This document shows positions 39,183 through 40,666 of a stretch of 40,666 nucleotides of DNA, one piece after another. The notes beneath the pieces are model-generated. The model ran no database searches. It was not told the DNA's origin and worked only from the letters and a program-made list of their open reading frames with translations. Positions within the stretch are counted from its first letter, which is position 1, and each line of letters starts with the position of its first letter. The stretch lies in the NCBI GenBank assembly GCA_944326015.1, contig CALVCJ010000010.1:1-40666 (forward strand), written 5' to 3'. The stretch comes from Candidatus Gastranaerophilales bacterium. GTDB lineage: Bacteria > Cyanobacteriota > Vampirovibrionia > Gastranaerophilales > Gastranaerophilaceae. A program made the translations under genes and the position numbers.

Positions 39183-40112
39183 TTATTTATTATTTTGAAT
39201 TTTAGATGTTGTATCTTTATCAATATCAGAATTTATGTATTTATTTTCTGGTATAACATTTATTCTTGTCATAATAAATGCAAGTCCGCCCATATATACT
39301 TTAATTTTATTTTTTTGCAGATTTTCAGCTCTTGTTATACCAATTGATGCTATGTTGTATTCATTAACATTATGGTTATTTGAGTGGAAAACCCTTTCAA
39401 GAATGTTATCGCTTTGCATTGCTCTGAATGAATCATCCGATTTTGTTTGTGGATAAACAATATTTTCTTTACCTATTGAAGCAATAACAAATGTATCTTT
39501 CGGGGCATCAACACGTAAAGTTGTTGTATAATCTTTACCAGCCCCGATTTGTTTAGGCGCATTTAGTTCAATATTTGTATATCTTGCATCACCATATTTA
39601 AGAGTAGATGTTTCTTCTATAATTTTTTCCGAATTTATAAACCACTTCGTTCCTTGTTTTTCAAGAAAATAAACACATTTTGAAACAGAATAAAGTTCTC
39701 CAATAGCCGTAAAATCACCTATTTCTTCTTTTGAAGTTGCCACAGCGATTTCGTTAGCAAATACGGTAGCATAATTATCAGAAAAAGTAATATTTTGAAT
39801 GTCGGTTTTGTATACTATATCAGGATAGGTTTGCCAGGTTTCCTCAATTAGCTTAAAATAAACATTTTTATCAAACCCGTCAGAATTCACAAAGTCGTCT
39901 GCATACAGTTTGGAAAGTCCTTCAACATCGTATTTATTTGCGTAAATATTCTGTTGTTCAATCACATTTCTTATATCATTATAGGTTGATTTATATAATC
40001 GATTTTGTTCTAATTTTGCTTTCTGTTTAGCAAAAATTCCAGCCTGACATGGTACATGTGAGTTTCCAAATAATAAAAAAGCAGTTAATAATAAAATGGA
40101 TATCTTTTTCAT
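39183..40112 (-). CDS. Exported protein with NTF2-like domain
   Basis: I start at the Met beginning MKKISILLLTAFLLFGNSHV (309 residues), a typical signal peptide. An ATG five codons earlier, ending at 40127, is possible but the DNA between them reads TATAAT and may be a promoter. No Shine-Dalgarno is seen before either. The mature protein begins with a SnoaL/NTF2-like fold (residues about 30-160: NVIEQQNIYANKYDVEGLSK, LYADDFVNSDGF, KWFINSEKIIEE). A beta-rich C-terminal domain follows with TTLRVDAPKDTFVIASIGKE. NTF2-like domains are small binding or catalytic cones; the ligand here is unknown. It is divergent from leuS and upstream of lspA. Confidence 0.75.
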   Translation of the reverse strand: MKKISILLLTAFLLFGNSHVPCQAGIFAKQKAKLEQNRLYKSTYNDIRNVIEQQNIYANKYDVEGLSKLYADDFVNSDGFDKNVYFKLIEETWQTYPDIVYKTDIQNITFSDNYATVFANEIAVATSKEEIGDFTAIGELYSVSKCVYFLEKQGTKWFINSEKIIEETSTLKYGDARYTNIELNAPKQIGAGKDYTTTLRVDAPKDTFVIASIGKENIVYPQTKSDDSFRAMQSDNILERVFHSNNHNVNEYNIASIGITRAENLQKNKIKVYMGGLAFIMTRINVIPENKYINSDIDKDTTSKIQNNK

Positions 40113-40181
40113 ATTTATATTATACATAAAAAGTTTTTTTTGTGCTAATATTTTTAACGTAGATTAGGAGAGAAGAAAAAG

Positions 40182-40666
40182 ATGAAAGACGCATATTTTC
40201 CGCAGGAAATAGAAAAAAAATGGCAGAAAATCTGGGAAGCAAAAGGTGTATTTAAAACCCCTGATACAAGTAACAAACCGAAATATTACGCTTTATCAAT
40301 GTTCCCTTACCCGTCTGGCAAACTTCACATGGGACATGTCAGAAATTACACTATAACTGATGTTATAGCACGTTTTAAAAAGATGAACGGTTATAATGTT
40401 CTTCATCCGATGGGCTGGGACAGTTTCGGACTTCCCGCTGAAAATGCCGCAATGAAGCATGGCGCAAACCCCGAGACGTGGACTGATGAAAATATTGCAT
40501 ATATGACAAAGCAGTTGAAAATGCTCGGACTTTCTTACGATTGGGATAGAGAAGTTACAACCTGCAAGCCGGATTATTACAAATGGACTCAGTGGCTGTT
40601 CCTTCAATTGTATAAAAAAGGTCTTGCCTACAAAAAAGAAGCTGCCGTAAACTGGTGTGAAGAATG
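40182..40666 (+). CDS. leuS: Leucyl-tRNA synthetase, N-terminal part (runs off the window)
   Basis: LeuRS charges tRNA-Leu in the cytosol. The window contains the first 161 codons, and the frame is open at the edge. The start [20 protein letters not shown], the class I HIGH motif as [16 protein letters not shown], and the following [20 protein letters not shown] are diagnostic for bacterial LeuRS. GGAGAG lies about 11 nt before the ATG. The gene is divergent from the NTF2-like protein with about 70 bp between starts. Everything beyond WCEE, including the editing domain and KMSKS loop, is outside the window. Confidence 0.96.
   Translation, partial: MKDAYFPQEIEKKWQKIWEAKGVFKTPDTSNKPKYYALSMFPYPSGKLHMGHVRNYTITDVIARFKKMNGYNVLHPMGWDSFGLPAENAAMKHGANPETWTDENIAYMTKQLKMLGLSYDWDREVTTCKPDYYKWTQWLFLQLYKKGLAYKKEAAVNWCEE

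Noticed and set aside
1..40666. tRNA or rRNA genes
   Set aside because: No cloverleaf-like sequence with a T-loop GGTTCGAATC-type motif, and no rRNA signature, was found while reading both strands.

Overview
The window is AT-rich bacterial chromosome with closely packed genes on both strands. The likely source is a non-photosynthetic relative of Cyanobacteria of the Melainabacteria/Vampirovibrionia type, probably a gut Gastranaerophilales. The evidence is a Ycf45-type R3H/AAA ATPase (32857-34482), a DUF4330-type protein (9939-10502), lipid A and LPS export genes pointing to a diderm envelope (LpxI, LpxB, an OstA/LptD-like protein, a heptose-kinase-like protein, an O-antigen-ligase-like protein), and prepilin-like proteins with the motif AFTLAEVLITLG. 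The lineage call is inference from remembered family distributions; no search was run.

Layout. 1-3396: tail of an XRE-type regulator, pyrF, and a convergent comEC. 3429-6363: a minus-strand run of three exported proteins (GH10-like glycosidase, TPR protein, small unknown). 6444-8740: ispG divergent from a YfcE-like phosphoesterase, then a small unknown. 8893-13005: a surface-polysaccharide group (RfaE1-like kinase, DUF4330 protein, Wzy/WaaL-like protein, DegT aminotransferase) closed by a hairpin terminator. 13062-14587: two small unknown proteins, a strong promoter-terminator pair that looks like a small RNA gene, and a 550-bp non-coding block bounded by 18-bp inverted repeats. 14588-17508: rsmG and an NTPase-TPR protein. 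17598-23689: an envelope operon (34-residue membrane protein, EnvC-like M23 peptidase, LptD-like protein, class II aldolase, LpxI, LpxB). 23761-29497: unknown membrane protein, dGTPase, WecG/TagA glycosyltransferase, transketolase N-terminal subunit, YhcH-like protein, uridine-kinase-like protein. 29708-38681: two prepilin-like genes flanking an unknown 591-residue protein, Ycf45, glutaredoxin and ppdK. 38713-40666: lspA, an exported NTF2-like protein, and the start of leuS.

The most unusual observation is the pair of prepilin genes. Each has a well-placed Shine-Dalgarno and ATG, then a run of exactly ten G, then an identical 99-bp cassette with a 56-bp palindromic core that is open in the pilin frame, then the prepilin motif. 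With ten G both ATG starts run into a stop; 9 or 12 G would open the first gene and 8 or 11 G the second. This looks like slipped-strand phase variation of pseudopilins joined to an in-frame palindromic repeat (the arrangement known from Rickettsia palindromic elements), and the shared 99 bp could support recombination between the loci. Slippage and expression are inferences. The second pilin also carries a mid-gene frameshift, so it may be decayed or mis-sequenced.
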